Assembly (NCBI RefSeq): GCF_023856365.1
Contig: NC_064554.1
Span: forward strand, 5,137,001 to 5,201,000
Source of the DNA: Brienomyrus brachyistius
Lineage: Eukaryota > Chordata > Actinopteri > Osteoglossiformes > Mormyridae
Length of the DNA: 64,000 bases
Reading direction: 5' to 3'
The notes beneath the pieces were generated by a model, which had not been told where the DNA came from, searched no databases, and saw only the letters and a program-made list of their open reading frames with translations. Below, piece by piece: positions 33,743 through 55,079 of the stretch. The position numbers and the translations under genes are program-made. The first letter of the stretch is position 1; every line of letters starts with the position of its first letter.

Positions 33743-36145
33743 ATGTCTGCACGGAAGAGGAAGCATTCTGGCGGCGGTGCGGCGCCCGTGCCGATGCTGC
33801 CTGCCCCCCTGGCTCCGGCCCCGGCCCCGGCCGACAGCGCCCTCTTACAGACAGTACTGAGCCCCTACTTTTCAGATGCGCCCAAGCTTGACCTAAGGCT
33901 GGGAGAAGATTTTTTCAACCAGCCGTGCGTCGCCTTGGCCAAAGCCTTCCTCGGTAAGGTGAGGACACTTACGTCATTTCACGCTTCTACACGAAACAAC
34001 ATTTTCAGAGAAAATATAACTTTAATTAGCAGCATTTAGTGGAGATAAAAGTTTTCATCCAGAAACTGCCTCGGCGACAGATGAGCGGACATACAGTTGT
34101 GTTAGAGAGCTAGATATATACGGTTTTAAGACTTTGAAGATCACTGCAGTGTGATGCCTGCAGAAATTATTTCTCTGGACAGACACGTCACCTTGGCTGT
34201 CAGTGTCCTCCCCCCCTGCACAGTCCCTAGATGTACAAAATTCATCCCCCCTTCATTTTGAACCACTGATCCCCACTGATCCACTGATCTGTATAAGCCA
34301 CATGCAGGGTGTGACCAAAATAAATGGAAAACCTAAGTATATATTGATACGATGGGGCATCATAAGGATTAGGGCTGTTGTACAAGTCCTGAGTCCTTTA
34401 GAGAGAGTAGACCATTCTCCAAGAAGCCTTCATTTCTTTCAGAGATGGAGGTAGAACTTTACTTCACACTCTGGTCTCCAGAACTTCCCATAAAGGTTGG
34501 ATGATGTTTGGTTTCATCCTGGTGTCCATGAAAGCACTCTTGAATTTCTTTATCAATGTAAATGAGAAGATTATCATCTCGGAATATGGGAATATTGTGA
34601 AGGAACAGCGTTGGCTCCATAGACCTGCTCCTACTTCTGTAAAACAGGATCTCAGGACCCTTGGTCCGTACACGACCATGCAGAAGAGTCACTAGACCCA
34701 GTGTCTCCCCTGCGAGGGCATTACGGATCCCCAACATTGGGGCTTGAAGGCATCCTTTATCTTTCTCCAAAATGTAACCCTGTCCAGCTGTAGGACGATG
34801 GGTGAAAAGATGACTGATCAGAGTATATTACTTCCTATATTGCTCAGGGCTTCAGCTTCTATGCTCGTTTTTGAGGCTGTCCCGTTAAGTATCGGTGAGC
34901 TTTCACTAGCAGCCACCATCCCCCAGTCCTCGTGCAGTTTATCCCAGATGCCACTACGATCGGGACGGCTCCCCTAAACACATGAAATGATCTTGCAGTT
35001 CCTGAGAGCAACGCACCTGCCATTCACAGACACAGACTCCGTCGGCTCTTTGCAGCTCTGCTAGTTGCCTCATTTGTCAATTGGAAAAAAAATCTCGCAT
35101 ATCAAAGTGCTGAATGTCAGACCTCTTTTATAGCTGACACACATACTGCCGACTGGCATTCAGCCTGAGTGACCTTTGTAGCTGCGTTTGCAACAACCTT
35201 TAAAAAGTCCCTAGTAGCTTTTAATCTGTATTTAATATGTACAGACACTGTTCTGTTAGCACAATCCTTTTACTCAATTAAAACCCAAATGTAATCCTTA
35301 ATACACACTGCTTCCCTCTGCTGGACACCTACCGAAATACAGCCAGTCTCAGGCACTTGTACTCTGTCAGGTGTTGGTGCGTCGCCGTGCCGACGGGACA
35401 GCGCTGCGGGGGAGGGTAGTGGAGACTGAGGCCTACCTGGGCGGCGAGGACAAGGCGTCGCACTCGGCTGGCGGCAGGCGAACGGAGAGGAACACGGCCA
35501 TGTTCATGAAACCGGGGACCATCTACGTGTACCAGATCTACGGGATCTACTTGTGCATGAACGTCTCTAGCCAAGGTGAGACCCCCCACCCCCCGAGAGC
35601 CTCCGCTGCATTTAGCTGTTGTTTTAGCAGCAGATTAGCACACAAGCGTTTTCCTGAGGGATAATATTCACATCTTTTTGCTCACTTCAGATTGGGCCTG
35701 CGATGTCAGGTGGTTTCTGTCTGACCTCACGCCATGCCTTTTCTATCCAGGAGAGGGCGCTGCAGTGCTGCTCCGTTCCCTGGAGCCCCTAGAGGGCCAG
35801 GAGGCCATGCGGGAGCTACGGTCGGTCCGGCGGGGGGCGGCCGCTCGTCCCCTGCGGGACAAGGACCTCTGCAATGGGCCCTCCAAGCTGTGTCAGGCGC
35901 TGGATGTGCTGCGCAGCTTCGACCGGCGTGACCTGGCTACCGACACCAACGTCTGGCTGGAGAGGGACCCACAGGAGGGGCCCGCAGGGCCAGGTCAGGT
36001 GGTAGCGGCCGCCCGTATAGGCGTGGAGTCCTACGAGGAGTGGGCTCGCAAACCGCTGCGCTTCTACCTGCGGGGGCACCCGTGTGTGAGTGTGGTGAAC
36101 CGTGAGGCAGAGAGGCAGGCGGAGCAGCCTGGGCTGAAGGCCTAG
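33743..36145 (+). CDS. mpg: N-methylpurine-DNA glycosylase (alkyladenine glycosylase)
   Basis: Joined exons 33743-33958, 35371-35575 and 35751-36145 give 816 nt, 271 aa; splice sites are GT/AG and phases match. The enzyme removes 3-methyladenine, hypoxanthine and other damaged purines in the nucleus to start base-excision repair. Visible motifs are 'RLGEDFFNQPCVALAKAFLG', the catalytic-glutamate motif 'VVETEAYLG', 'DKASHSAGGRRTERN', 'GTIYVYQIYGIYLCMN' with the intercalating Tyr region, 'GPSKLCQAL' and 'ARKPLRFYLRG'. Residues 1-35 are basic, then Pro/Ala-rich, as in other vertebrates' variable N-termini. The start codon directly follows a pyrimidine-rich acceptor-like 'TTATGCACATAG', so a non-coding first exon upstream is likely. 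Intron 1 (1.4 kb) includes an unclassified repeat-like stretch at about 34.3-34.8 kb. Its 3' end faces the 3' end of nprl3, the conserved order of this locus. Confidence 0.97.
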
Positions 36146-37547
36146 GAGTGGCAGGGAGGAACATCCACCCATCTGCATACTTCCCTGATGAGACCAGCCG
36201 TGCTTGTAGGAAGAACATCTCCAGCCATCAGCACCCTGAGCACCAGGCCTAATCTGACCCCCTCGACGCTGCTCCTGCCCTGAAATGTGTCACCAGCTTG
36301 GGATTCTCTCGGCTGGGTTTCACCTTGCAGACAATTGGGATGTGGAATTCTGCAGCGTCCTCATCCGTCTTCCCAGCCTATAGCAGGTCTGGGCACAGAC
36401 TGATAGGGTCCGTTGTCAATCTCTGCAGCATGTATTTCTATCAGCAGTCATCCATCACACTGGGGAACAGCGGTACACGCCTGCCATGTCTGAGTCATAG
36501 TGTTTAGATGCCATAAATATGTCAGGTGATGCCTCAAACATGGAAAAAAGAGACTGCAGAATCAGCCATGATGTCATTTATTTGACATTTACTTATTAGC
36601 GCTTTACGACCTTGCCAGCTGTCAGGGTTGGGTGCCTATCCATAAGGAACGAGCTTTCACTTTAAGTGCTGGCCACCGTGTTCTCCTCACGGTCCAGAGG
36701 ATGAGGAACACGCCGAGGTGAAAGGAGATCCAACTACTGAAGGTCAGCCAGACCCTCCTTTACTTGGGGGGGGGGGGGGGGGGTCGTGTGACGATAAACA
36801 GCTTGAATCTCCAACACTGCACCCTCTCCCCCATCTCAGAACAGCAGTGGCCAGCTGGGTTTGGCTCTTGCACACCAAAATATTTGGTATAACCTTGGAG
36901 ATGTGCAGTGGCCAGTATCAGCCAGATGATTCAAATGGTGAAAGACCAGCAAAGAGAAGAGAAACGCTGTTGTTTAGCACCCAAAAATGGATCTTAAGCT
37001 GAATTTCTCTGGTGAAATCCCCTGTGATATTAGTAGCATAAATAAAACCATGATGTTTCTGATAATGTTGGTTCTTCAAAACTGAAATACTTGCTGGTTG
37101 GGGAGTGGGATGGGCTCTGACTGGATCTAAGTGTAGAAGGTCATACAAAACACAGACGTTCTCACACTGAAATTAGTGACCGCGGTAAATGCACAAACGC
37201 AACTTCTCAGAGCCTTGAGTTTAGGCTGTCTGTAGTCAGACCTGAAACCATCTCAACCCTTCAGTTCAACGTGTGAATTTTCTTCCCAAACGTCTGTAGA
37301 TTCGATCAGTTTAGCAGCATGGATGAATCTCCAAGTCTGAAGCTAGAGCTGAGTTTTTGGTGGTACTGCCTTCATTTTGAGAATTCTGGGCTCCCGTAGC
37401 TAGAACGAGTCAGCAGAACCCACTCTTGGTCCGAGACCAGCAGAGGCGCCTCGTTCTCTCAGCGTCCGAGGAAATCCCTCGGTCGTCTCGAATCAGATCC
37501 GCAGGTGCAGTCTGTGGAGCTGGAGAGTCCTGACCAGCCGGCAGCTC
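36146..37547. other. mpg–nprl3 convergent intergenic region with 3' UTRs
   Basis: No further coding sequence. It should hold both 3' UTRs. A minus-strand AATAAA (TTTATT near 36577) could end nprl3, though that implies a long UTR. No strong canonical signal for mpg was found close to its stop codon. A G-run lies at about 36766-36783. Confidence 0.4.
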
Positions 37548-47071
<9,524 letters not shown>

Positions 47072-47240
47072 GCTGTAGCTTATCCAGTGTTTACCTCCGG
47101 CGCCGGCATTTCTCCTGAAATTAAAGTATTTGGTCCGGCTAACAGGGTCCGCGTCCGCTCGGCGCCACTCGCCCCGTTATATGTCCAGGCGCAAATGACT
47201 CCTCTTTAGCGTGATCGCGCTTTATTACCTCTGTAAAAGT
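47072..47240 (-). promoter_or_regulatory. nprl3 promoter, CpG-rich and TATA-less
   Basis: The 5' flank and first exon (about 46860-47240) are GC- and CpG-rich (CTCCGGCGCCGGCATT, CGCGTCCGCTCGGCGCC), as expected for a housekeeping promoter. No TATA box is seen close to the start codon. Confidence 0.5.
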
Positions 47241-47399
47241 TTACTTTGGTCTGTTTACTAGTTACTAGGCTCCACGGCGGTACGAAGAAACGTGCGTTTC
47301 GCTTTTAATGTCCGTAGATTCCGTGGTAGCAGCAGAAAGGTTCCTCTTATAGAGGAAACGCCCCTTCGGTGGCTGTCGGTCCTCAGTGGATAAATGGTT

Positions 47400-47559
47400 A
47401 GAAAGTGCCTATGCCTTTACTGTGCTTCTTTGATTTGTTGAGTAACCCGCTGATAGAAGTGTCTGCATTAATTGATGTAGTACATTAATGTCAATCCAAT
47501 TTATATACCATTAATTCAATAGAAACATTTTTACACGCAAGACGCTCTCGCGTGTAAAA

Positions 47560-47594
<35 letters not shown>

Positions 47595-48790
47595 CATAAT
47601 AATGTTGACTATAAATTAGTGCATAAGGAGCTCGTTGTTTTAACGATTGTATACAATATGAGTACAAAACAGGGTTGTGTGCCATTCGGAATTAAATTGA
47701 AAATGAACTTGAAATTCAAATTTAGTTAATAAAATTTGTTGAAAACAGGGTGCAGAAGAGTAGTTCGAATTTTAATATAAGGAGGAAGAATTAAAATGGA
47801 GGTGATGTCACGAAAATTCATATACATTAATATTTCAATATGAATTATACAGCAACTTAACATAAACAGCGTACGTTGACCCCCCCCCCCCCCCCCCCCA
47901 TCCACAACCGGCGGCAAAGAGTCTGTGCATGTCTCTGTTATTCAGGAAAGAATGCTACATTTGAGTTGTTACCTTTACTATAAATAATTTAACTGTGATT
48001 TTGTGCACCATGGTAAAGGAGCATTTCATACAGTCATAAAAGGAACGCTATTACAACCCTATCCATCTGTCAGTCACAAGACTAAACTACTGCATGCAGA
48101 CTCCTCACATACGGTAACACACATGAACAGTTAAATATGCAAAAACAATAAATGTGTGCACATGGAAAAGGACTTAGAAGGCTGGCAAAAATCAAATGCA
48201 TATTGTTAGAATGGGTTAAAACAACTACACAATTTATATCTTACAATCATGCAAATATAAAGTACATTTAATTATCTAGTACATATATACAAGGTCAATA
48301 TATACATCTACCGTCTAGAAAGTAAATGTGTTTTATAATTATTGATGCTTGGCAAGAGTAAATCACATTCAATTCAAATTGCGATTAATGCATGTAATGG
48401 GACACAATCAATAAATTGTGAACAATGCCATGATACATAACGATACCATCCAGGAAGCCAAGTAGTTTGTCTAGATGTTGTTTTATGGTTGGACATGAAG
48501 CCTTTGGATCATCTCAGTAATATACATTTCATGGAGAAAAACAGCCTGGCCTGGGTGAAATAATAAGCCGCCTTTGTCTGGTGCAGGATAAATTGAAAAG
48601 AGGAACACAACATAATTTTACCTTTGGTCACACAGAGCAGTTTCTGGCAGCAGTTTCTATGCCACCAGTGGATTCCTGCAGCCTGTCAGTGATACACATA
48701 AACTTAGCAAGGCTGTTGTATCCGAATCTCTGCGTGCATTGGTTATATTTTTATTGCACTATGCACACAACTGCATACAATGTCCAGCAG
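47400..48790. other. intergenic, nprl3 to globins, left part
   Basis: No gene. AT-rich, with a (TGA)n microsatellite at about 47560-47594 and a C-run at about 47881-47899. Confidence 0.5.
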
Positions 48791-48799
48791 GAGTGGAGG

Positions 48800-49235
48800 T
48801 CAATCATGACATTAATATTTGTTTGAATGCCATTGCAGGCATAGCTGGAACTGCAGGTGCAGTGGATGGAACCCTCAACCCTATCCCAGACATGGCCAGG
48901 GAGTCCACATGACGCTTATATTTGGCCCATGCAGCTCGGGAGTGAGTCAGATGGCGGAGGATGATGCTTTTGCTGGTGGCTGGATTTTGGGAGACAGCAG
49001 GCATCTTCTTAGCAAATACCTGCTGACTCAAGTGTTGAATCGCCAATGGGTGGCGGAGGAGGCGTATAACACCACACAGCAAAGACACACTGCTGTAGAG
49101 GGGGCTTTGGGCACGTGGAGGATGTGATTCTGGTGCCTACACAGGTCCTTGGGAGCTCTAAGGTTTCCCCCTCAAAGCTGCTGTGCCGTTTTTGTTTTGT
49201 GCAGTATGCTGCATAACATTGCAGTAATTATTTTA
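48800..49235 (+). mobile_element. PIF/Harbinger-type transposase relic
   Basis: Conceptual reading of the + strand, allowing a frame change, gives 'GIAGTAGAVDGTLNPIPD', then 'WILGDSRHLLSKYLLT', 'AEEAYNTTQQRHTAVEGALG' and a final 'CSMLHNIAVI'. This follows the Harbinger transposase/HARBI1 pattern (IGAIDGTH…GDSGYPL…E..YN..H..TR..VE..FG…LHN). Frameshifts and stops are present and one central part is missing. It is a dead fragment between nprl3 and the globins. Confidence 0.75.
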
Positions 49236-49249
49236 TTAAACTATATTTT

Positions 49250-50485
49250 TGGCCACCACCTCAATAACTTATTTAAAGACTTCTTTTGAGAAGTGTTGCT
49301 TAAGGAATTGCTTTTCCTAAAGCTAATTGCCATTGTTCTTTCTACAAAGAAGCAACATCACATTTTGAATCCATTTATATATTTTCGATAAATATGTTAA
49401 TTTATTTTAATCTTATTTTTTGTGCTTAATTTTTGAAGCGCTTAAATTTTAAAGTGCTTAATTTGTGTGTGAGTGTGTGTGCGTGTTATTTATTTATTTA
49501 TTTTACACATCTGTACTATATGACAGTAACATAACGTTGAAGTTCGTGCGACCGATATTCTGCTATCGACAGTCTGCGCTTTTCTCACGCGGAGGCCGAG
49601 AAATAGCCGACAAAGTCCTATTTTAAGTTTGTTTGTTAATTCTGGAATAACGAAGGCTTTTGAGTAACACTAGCAAATCAAACTCGTTCTTTGTTTACGT
49701 AGTTTATCTTGTTCGTTGCTCGATCGTTCGTTATCGGGAATGCATCCCTTTCCAACAATGGTAACGCAATCGTGTCATCATTTAATTAATATACTAATAT
49801 AGGTGCGGTTTCAACATTATAAGAACCAAAGGAGCCCGAACCCCCCCCCCACACACACACACACACACGGTACTCCGTGCAATACTGGTAGAGGCACATA
49901 TCATCCATGTGCAAATCTAATATACACAAATATAAATTAACATTTAGATCGAGCCTCAGGAGAATATGCTGACATTAACCTCCTTCTCAATAAATAAATT
50001 ATATTAGTGGGATATTTCATATAAATCATTGTTTTTAGGCTCTCCAATATTATATTTTACATACGCCTATGAAGATCATGAAGCTGAGCGTTTAGCTCAG
50101 CTTCTCCTATAACCTGGCTTTGCAATAGTCAAAAAGACACGGATCTATACTTCCGCTGTTAATTCCACATAAGCTGAATACGTCTAATTCGTTAATTTTT
50201 GGCTCAAGTGTGCAAAGTGGGGTTTCTCGGGCATTGTCAATGGGGTTTTAATGCACAGGTTTACCCAGACTGAAACCCAAGGGCCTCCGCTAAAAAGGGT
50301 CTTTGGTTAGCCTCGTCAATATAAAACTTAATCCTATAGTTGCCGCTCCTCCCCTATTGAAAAATTAAATGCTGCTTCTCATTTTGATCAGTATTTTTGT
50401 CACAGACCCAAGACAATATAATCGGGTCTGTGTGATAGATGACCCCATAATTATTTTAAAAACATGTTTTAAGTCTTTTTCCAAA

Positions 50486-50516
<31 letters not shown>

Positions 50517-50765
50517 ACACACACATTCCCCCAGGCCAAAAGTTACATCATCATACAAACTGACAGCTGAAATAGCCCAGGGACCTCAGATCATGTTAAT
50601 GGACCTCTGCACGTGACTTCTGCATTTGAGACGTTTCAGTGTCTCTTTTAAGTGTGCATTACCTCAATGTCTGTCCCAAATACGCCACCTGCAGCCTCTC
50701 TACTCAGACAAAACATGTCCCAGTTACCAGCTGCATGGGCAGCAGGTCTTTACAAAGTCAGCTTC
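49250..50765. other. intergenic, nprl3 to globins, right part
   Basis: No gene. C-runs followed by (CA)n occur at about 49843-49868 and 50487-50524. No erythroid motif cluster comparable to the nprl3 intron was noticed. Confidence 0.4.
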
Positions 50766-50771
50766 CACACA

Positions 50772-50960
50772 GTGGTGGCCTAATGGTTAGGGAAGCGCAC
50801 TTGTAATTGAATAACTGCTCGTTCGACTCCCCTACCGGCAAGATACCGCCCCAAGCACTGCTCCCCGGGTGCTGAATTAGCTGCCCTCTGCTATGTCACA
50901 TATGGGATAAATGCAGCGGACACATTTCGTTGTTGTGTGCTGTGGCGTTTCATCACTGAT
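50772..50960 (+). mobile_element. tRNA-derived SINE
   Basis: Starts 'GTGGTGGCCTAATGGTTAGG' (A-box-like), has a B-box-like 'GTTCGACTCCC' and a body with 'CACTGCTCCCCGGGTGCTGA', ending 'GGACACATTTCGTTGTTGTG'. The layout matches a common fish SINE family. A 3' fragment of the same family appears near 21245-21310 (GGGTTAGATGCAGAG…ACAATGACAATTAATCAC). Confidence 0.75.
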
Positions 50961-51065
50961 CTCTAAATTCATTATGGAGTTTAAAAACAGACACCAAGTG
51001 GCTACAAGTGCTTTACCTGTGACTTTTTAATTAATTTGTCTCAGAAATAAAACACATTATTGAGT

Positions 51066-52302
51066 TTAATAGTACTGTCTTGACAAGGCATAGACAACCA
51101 CCGCAAGAAACTTCTGGAAGGTGTTCTGGACATCACAGTTGAAAGCGGAGCCAAACTTGAGCGCGAGGACAATGGTGACGCAGTCACCCAAGAGCTAAAC
51201 GGGACAAAAGACAGAATATGAGCATCGAAATCTTCCCATGCTATAATTTACTTATAGGCAGTTAACGATTTATTAATTTATTTATTCAATTTATTTATGC
51301 AGACATAAAAGTCGCCCTTCCAGAATGAGTTTGACATGCATTCGCGGTTTTGGTTATTCGCCAACTGGCTGCAGTGGCAGCGTAACTCAAAAATATATGA
51401 ACAATACTGAAAATGATTTAGATCACATGAAATCATTTAATATATAAATATTAGTGTTAGGCTGCAATGGGCTGGCCCCCCATCCTGGGTTGTTTCCTGC
51501 CTCGTGCCCATTGCTTCCGGGATATAGGCTCCGGACCCCCCCGCGACCCAGTAGGATAAGCGGTTTGGAAAATGGATGGATGGATATTAGTGTTAGGCTA
51601 CTTAATATTTGTCATTGTAACAACATGCAATATTTTAAATATTACTATTATTCAAGAATTTTCGCGTTCGCGGGGATCATCTGCTCTTAACCTTAGCGAA
51701 TGTGAAGGGGTGATATTAGGCGTCCTGTTTCCTTTTTGTAAGGAATCCTGTATTGCTGTTGTTGTTGAATTTTTTTTTTTACAGTGATAGCTTCCACACA
51801 TGCTGCAGTATTATAACTGCAGTGAGACCTACCCTGAAGTTCTCAGGATCCACATGTAATTTCTCGTTGTGCAGCTCGCTCAGTTCGGCATAAAGGTTCT
51901 TGATGCCATCCAAGTTCTTCACGGCTTTATCCAGGGACTTCAGCACAATCTTGCCGTGGGCGGCCACTTTGGGATTTCCTAAAATGGCAGCCGTGCTGGA
52001 CAGGTCTCCGAAGGACCCGAAATACCGCTGAGTCCACGGATAGACGATCAGCAGTCTGTATTACAGATATCACAACACAGATTTTTTTCATTGCAGAAAT
52101 TTCTTATCAAAATTGTATAGAGTAGATGTAAACTAACTCTCTCTCTCTCTCTCTCTCTCTCTGAATCTCTCTCTCTTTGTGTGTGTGTGCGTGTGTGTGT
52201 AAATATATACCTTGCCAAAGCCTGGGGTCCGACTTCATTTATATTGACTTTTTCCCAGACCTTCTTCATTGTAGCACGCTCAGCATCCGTCCATTTAACC
52301 AT
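51066..52302 (-). CDS. hbb: Beta-type haemoglobin chain 1 (C-terminal Tyr)
   Basis: Exons 52211-52302 (92 nt), 51833-52055 (223 nt) and 51066-51194 (129 nt) give 147 aa; sizes and phases are the classic beta-globin ones. The protein binds haem and pairs with alpha chains to carry oxygen in red cells. Visible features are '[18 protein letters not shown]', '[15 protein letters not shown]', distal His in 'KVAAHGKIV' and proximal His in '[17 protein letters not shown]'. Residue F9, next to the proximal His, is Asn. The C-terminus is 'ALSRQYY', so HC3 is Tyr instead of the usual His. NA2 is Lys, where fish beta chains usually have an acidic residue. These changes are expected to weaken the Bohr/Root effects, as in cathodic fish haemoglobins. 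Intron 2 contains a SINE fragment and intron 1 a (CT)n run. An ATTAAA at 51026-51031 (minus strand) may be the polyadenylation signal. It is divergently paired with alpha 1. Confidence 0.97.
51464..51583 (+). mobile_element. 5'-truncated SINE in beta 1 intron 2
   Basis: Contains only the 3' part of the SINE seen whole at 27859-28226 (GCAATGGGCTGGCCCCCCAT … GCGACCCAGTAGGATAAGCG … ATGGATGG). It is flanked by a 16-bp duplication ATATTAGTGTTAGGCT at 51448-51463 and 51584-51599. The clean duplication indicates a fairly recent insertion. Confidence 0.9.
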
Positions 52303-52396
52303 GATGGCTGTGTTTTGTTTCTTATGCTCTTTGCAAAATAAGAAAAACTTTCCCCAAACCAGTGATTCTCCGGGTTACGCCTAAACGTCGTTAGCG

Positions 52397-52455
52397 CCTT
52401 TTATTCTTGCTTACTTCTCCACCCAGTGGATCGCGTCCCCTGTGATTGGCTATTT
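52397..52455 (-). promoter_or_regulatory. Beta 1 core promoter
   Basis: On the minus strand: a CCAAT box (52445-52449, in AGCCAATCACAG), a GGGTGG (CACCC on the plus strand) at about 52418-52424 and a TATA-like AATAAAAGG at 52397-52405. These lie about 95-150 bp upstream of the start codon, the standard globin arrangement. Confidence 0.75.
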
Positions 52456-52499
52456 GATTAATGCATAGTTGACAGGCATGATTACAACTGAAAAGTATA

Positions 52500-53690
52500 A
52501 CACAATATTACAGCTAAATTCTGTATGTAATAATTGTACGATTAAAAACAAACAAAAAATAAAATTAATTGCATACGAAAATATACCAAGATATAGTTTA
52601 GCAATTTATATAATGTAAGCCGAAGTTTAGTTTCAAATGTACGACATATTTTGTATTATATTATAATATTATATTTTAAGCTTAAGGATTTATAGCACGA
52701 CTTAATTGTTCATTTGAAACTTCGCGGCGTTCAAGATCAGAGGAAAATGGTATAATTTCATTTTTATTAAAATATAAGTTTCAACCTTATGACCAATGAA
52801 AATATTGTAACTGCAACTGGAAGGGCGGTATTTTTAGAATTATCGAACAATAATCTACATATTATTAGCTTCTTAAATCGTTAAAAAAAACTCAAAGGAC
52901 GACGTGCGTTTCTTACACGTTATTATATTATGTAGAAGTGCGCAAATTAAAGGTTTTGTGTAATATGGTCGGTTAGTAGAACGTGCCTAGAAAATACGTT
53001 TCTGAGAGTAAAGTGTTTGTTATAATTTTTTACTGCTAAAAAAATTTAACCAATGAAAATGCCAACATTAAATGCGCGTTATCTATGTCAAAAACACTCT
53101 ATTTTTTATCGGTATGTTCAGATAGGTTACGCCCCATTTAATGTGCCTACCTCGCAGTAATTTTATTTGATAACCAAGTCTGACCTGTTTTTCTTTCTAA
53201 AACACGAATCAAATTTTGTACTCGGTCAACCCGTTACAAGACAATACTCCTCCGTCCAGATATGTTTAAAGTATACATTAAACATAAGCTTTGTCTACAA
53301 ACCACAATCCCAATAGCTGTATATAATACAATGGGTAATCAGTCGTTATATTTGAGTTTCCAATGCGTAATCCCCTTTAAAGCATATTATACAGTTGGAA
53401 AAGCTTAGCAAATTTAAATATAATTTTAATTTAAATATCATTTAATATTTAACTGAAATAACATTTTAATTCAGGAACTTAGAAAATGAATCCAGTGATA
53501 AAAGACAAGTTAGATCCAGAGTGAAATTAACCGATTTACGAATTCTGCAATTCGTAAAATGTATAATATCAATATACAATTGCTCTATTTAAAGCCATAC
53601 GGACGGGTAATTGATTCCTAAATTGGATTACATCCAAGGTGGGTAAAAATGTAGGTGGGGTTGTCTGCGATCTGGGTGTGTCTGCTCTCC
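52500..53690. other. beta 1/alpha 1 divergent intergenic region
   Basis: About 1.2 kb of very AT-rich DNA between the two promoters. No gene or clear repeat seen. Confidence 0.5.
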
Positions 53691-53704
53691 TTTCTCAATA
53701 TAAG
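53652..53704 (+). promoter_or_regulatory. Alpha 1 core promoter
   Basis: GTAGGTGGGGTT and TGGGTGTG (CACCC-type on the minus strand) lie just upstream of a TATA box (TATAAG, 53699-53704), about 80 bp before the start codon. Confidence 0.7.
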
Positions 53705-53784
53705 ACGACACCGTTATTTCTGGTTTTCCAGCTCCGTCATAATTAGGGATATCTATCACCTGAAAAGACGAACAAGGAAACACG

Positions 53785-54590
53785 ATGTCTCTGACCGACT
53801 CAGACAAGGCCATTGTGAAGAAATTATGGGCCAAGATCGCTAGCAAAGCTGATGAAATCGGTGCTGATGCCTTGGGCAGGTGGGATTTCTCAGATTAATC
53901 GGCTAAAAGCACATTTTCAAAACCTAAGCAATGTGATCCCTGTTAAAAACTTAACTTGCGTTGTGGACATTACTCCTGTTGTTTTTTTATGTTTCATGTG
54001 TGCAGAAATAATGAGTGTCCTAACATTATTTTTTTCCCTGACAGAATGCTTTACGTCTACCCCCAGACCAGGACATACTTTGCTCACTGGCCCGACATGA
54101 GCCCCGGATCCGCTCCTGTTAAAAACCATGGGAAGATTGTCATGAAAGGTGTCGGTGACGCTGTCAGCAAAATAGACGACCTCATCGGTGGACTAAGCGC
54201 ACTTAGTGACTTGCATGCTTCCAAACTGCGAGTCGATCCTAGTAACTTCAGGGTAAGTCAGAATAATTAAACTGATGACGCCTGTTTTCCCAAACAGCAT
54301 GAGCTGTGCAATAGATGAACTTTACACATCTGTACTATATGCTCAGCAGCACCGTCTATTCAAACCGTCTGCGTTATATGTACTACGTAACTCATGCCAT
54401 CAGGTCGTTTATGCTGACACTTTTCTTATATGTAACCCGGTCAACACCTCCACTTTTGCAGATCCTGGCCCACAATCTTCTTGTATCCATCGCTGTGTTT
54501 TTCCCGGCTGACTTCACGCCTGAAGCTCACGTCACGATGGACAAGTTCCTGGGCGCGGTGGCTGCAGCCCTCTCATCTAAATACAGATAA
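53785..54590 (+). CDS. hba: Alpha-type haemoglobin chain 1
   Basis: Exons 53785-53879 (95 nt), 54045-54252 (208 nt) and 54462-54590 (129 nt) give 143 aa, the usual fish alpha length. It is the haem-binding alpha subunit of the tetramer. Motifs are '[18 protein letters not shown]', '[18 protein letters not shown]', distal His in 'VKNHGKIVM', proximal His in '[13 protein letters not shown]' and the end 'LSSKYR'. The start MSL and overall pattern recall fish embryonic-type alpha chains; stage cannot be told from sequence alone. Polyadenylation signal AATAAA at 54639-54644. It faces away from beta 1, with 1.48 kb between start codons. Confidence 0.97.
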
Positions 54591-54740
54591 ATTCTGTAGC
54601 CAGTCCTTCCCAGTGCTGACATGCCGCAAGCTTCTTTCAATAAATAAAATTATTCAAACATGTTTTGTCCTTGTTTTAATTTAAAGCGTTTCATTTTTAT
54701 TATGCTATACTCATGTATGAAAATGAACATGAATGTTTCG

Positions 54741-55075
54741 ATACACGTGGTGCAGTGGTTAGCACTGTTGCCTAACGCCCCTGGGACCCGGGTTCGAGTC
54801 ATTCATTGACACTTTATTGATCCCCGTAGGGAAATTATCTTTACGCCTCCCACAACTTGCTCTTTTTTTTCATAGAGGACGTTGTCTGCGAAGGGCTGCC
54901 ACCCGTAGCGGCGCCCAAGGAGCTGGGTTCAAGGAGCCACAGGCTGAGGCTGGGTTTGAACCTGCGACCTTCTCATTACAGGCACACAGGCTTAGCCCAC
55001 AGAGCCACACGCTGCCCCGGATTCTCTACCTGGGTCACGTGTGTCTGGGGTTTGCAGGTCTCCGGGGTGTTTCAT
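54741..55075 (+). mobile_element. SINE fragment interrupted by a second SINE
   Basis: The tRNA-like head (GTGGTGCAGTGGTTAGCACT … GACCCGGGTTCGAGTC, 54741-54800) and its continuation (CTACCTGGGTCACG…, from 55021) belong to one SINE of the same family as that at 27859. They are separated by about 220 bp of another element, with ATTC at both junctions (54801-54804, 55021-55024). Confidence 0.75.
54805..55020 (-). mobile_element. Nested tRNA-derived SINE
   Basis: On the minus strand it begins 'GGCAGCGTGTGGCTCTGTGG', with 'GGGCTAAGCC' (A-box-like) and 'CGCAGGTTCAAACCC' (B box). It ends in 'CCCTACGGGGATCAATAAAG', a LINE-like SINE tail. It is inserted within the preceding SINE. Confidence 0.75.
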
Positions 55076-55079
55076 TGAT

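Noticed and set aside
34459..34770. 103-codon minus-strand frame in mpg intron 1
   Set aside because: Looks like part of an unclassified dispersed repeat; I could not match it to any protein family.
50772..50850. Possible tRNA gene (A- and B-box-like motifs)
   Set aside because: The tRNA-like head continues into a SINE body and tail; no proper cloverleaf or mature tRNA end.
54741..54800. Possible tRNA gene
   Set aside because: Head of a SINE of the same family as the full copy at 27859-28226.
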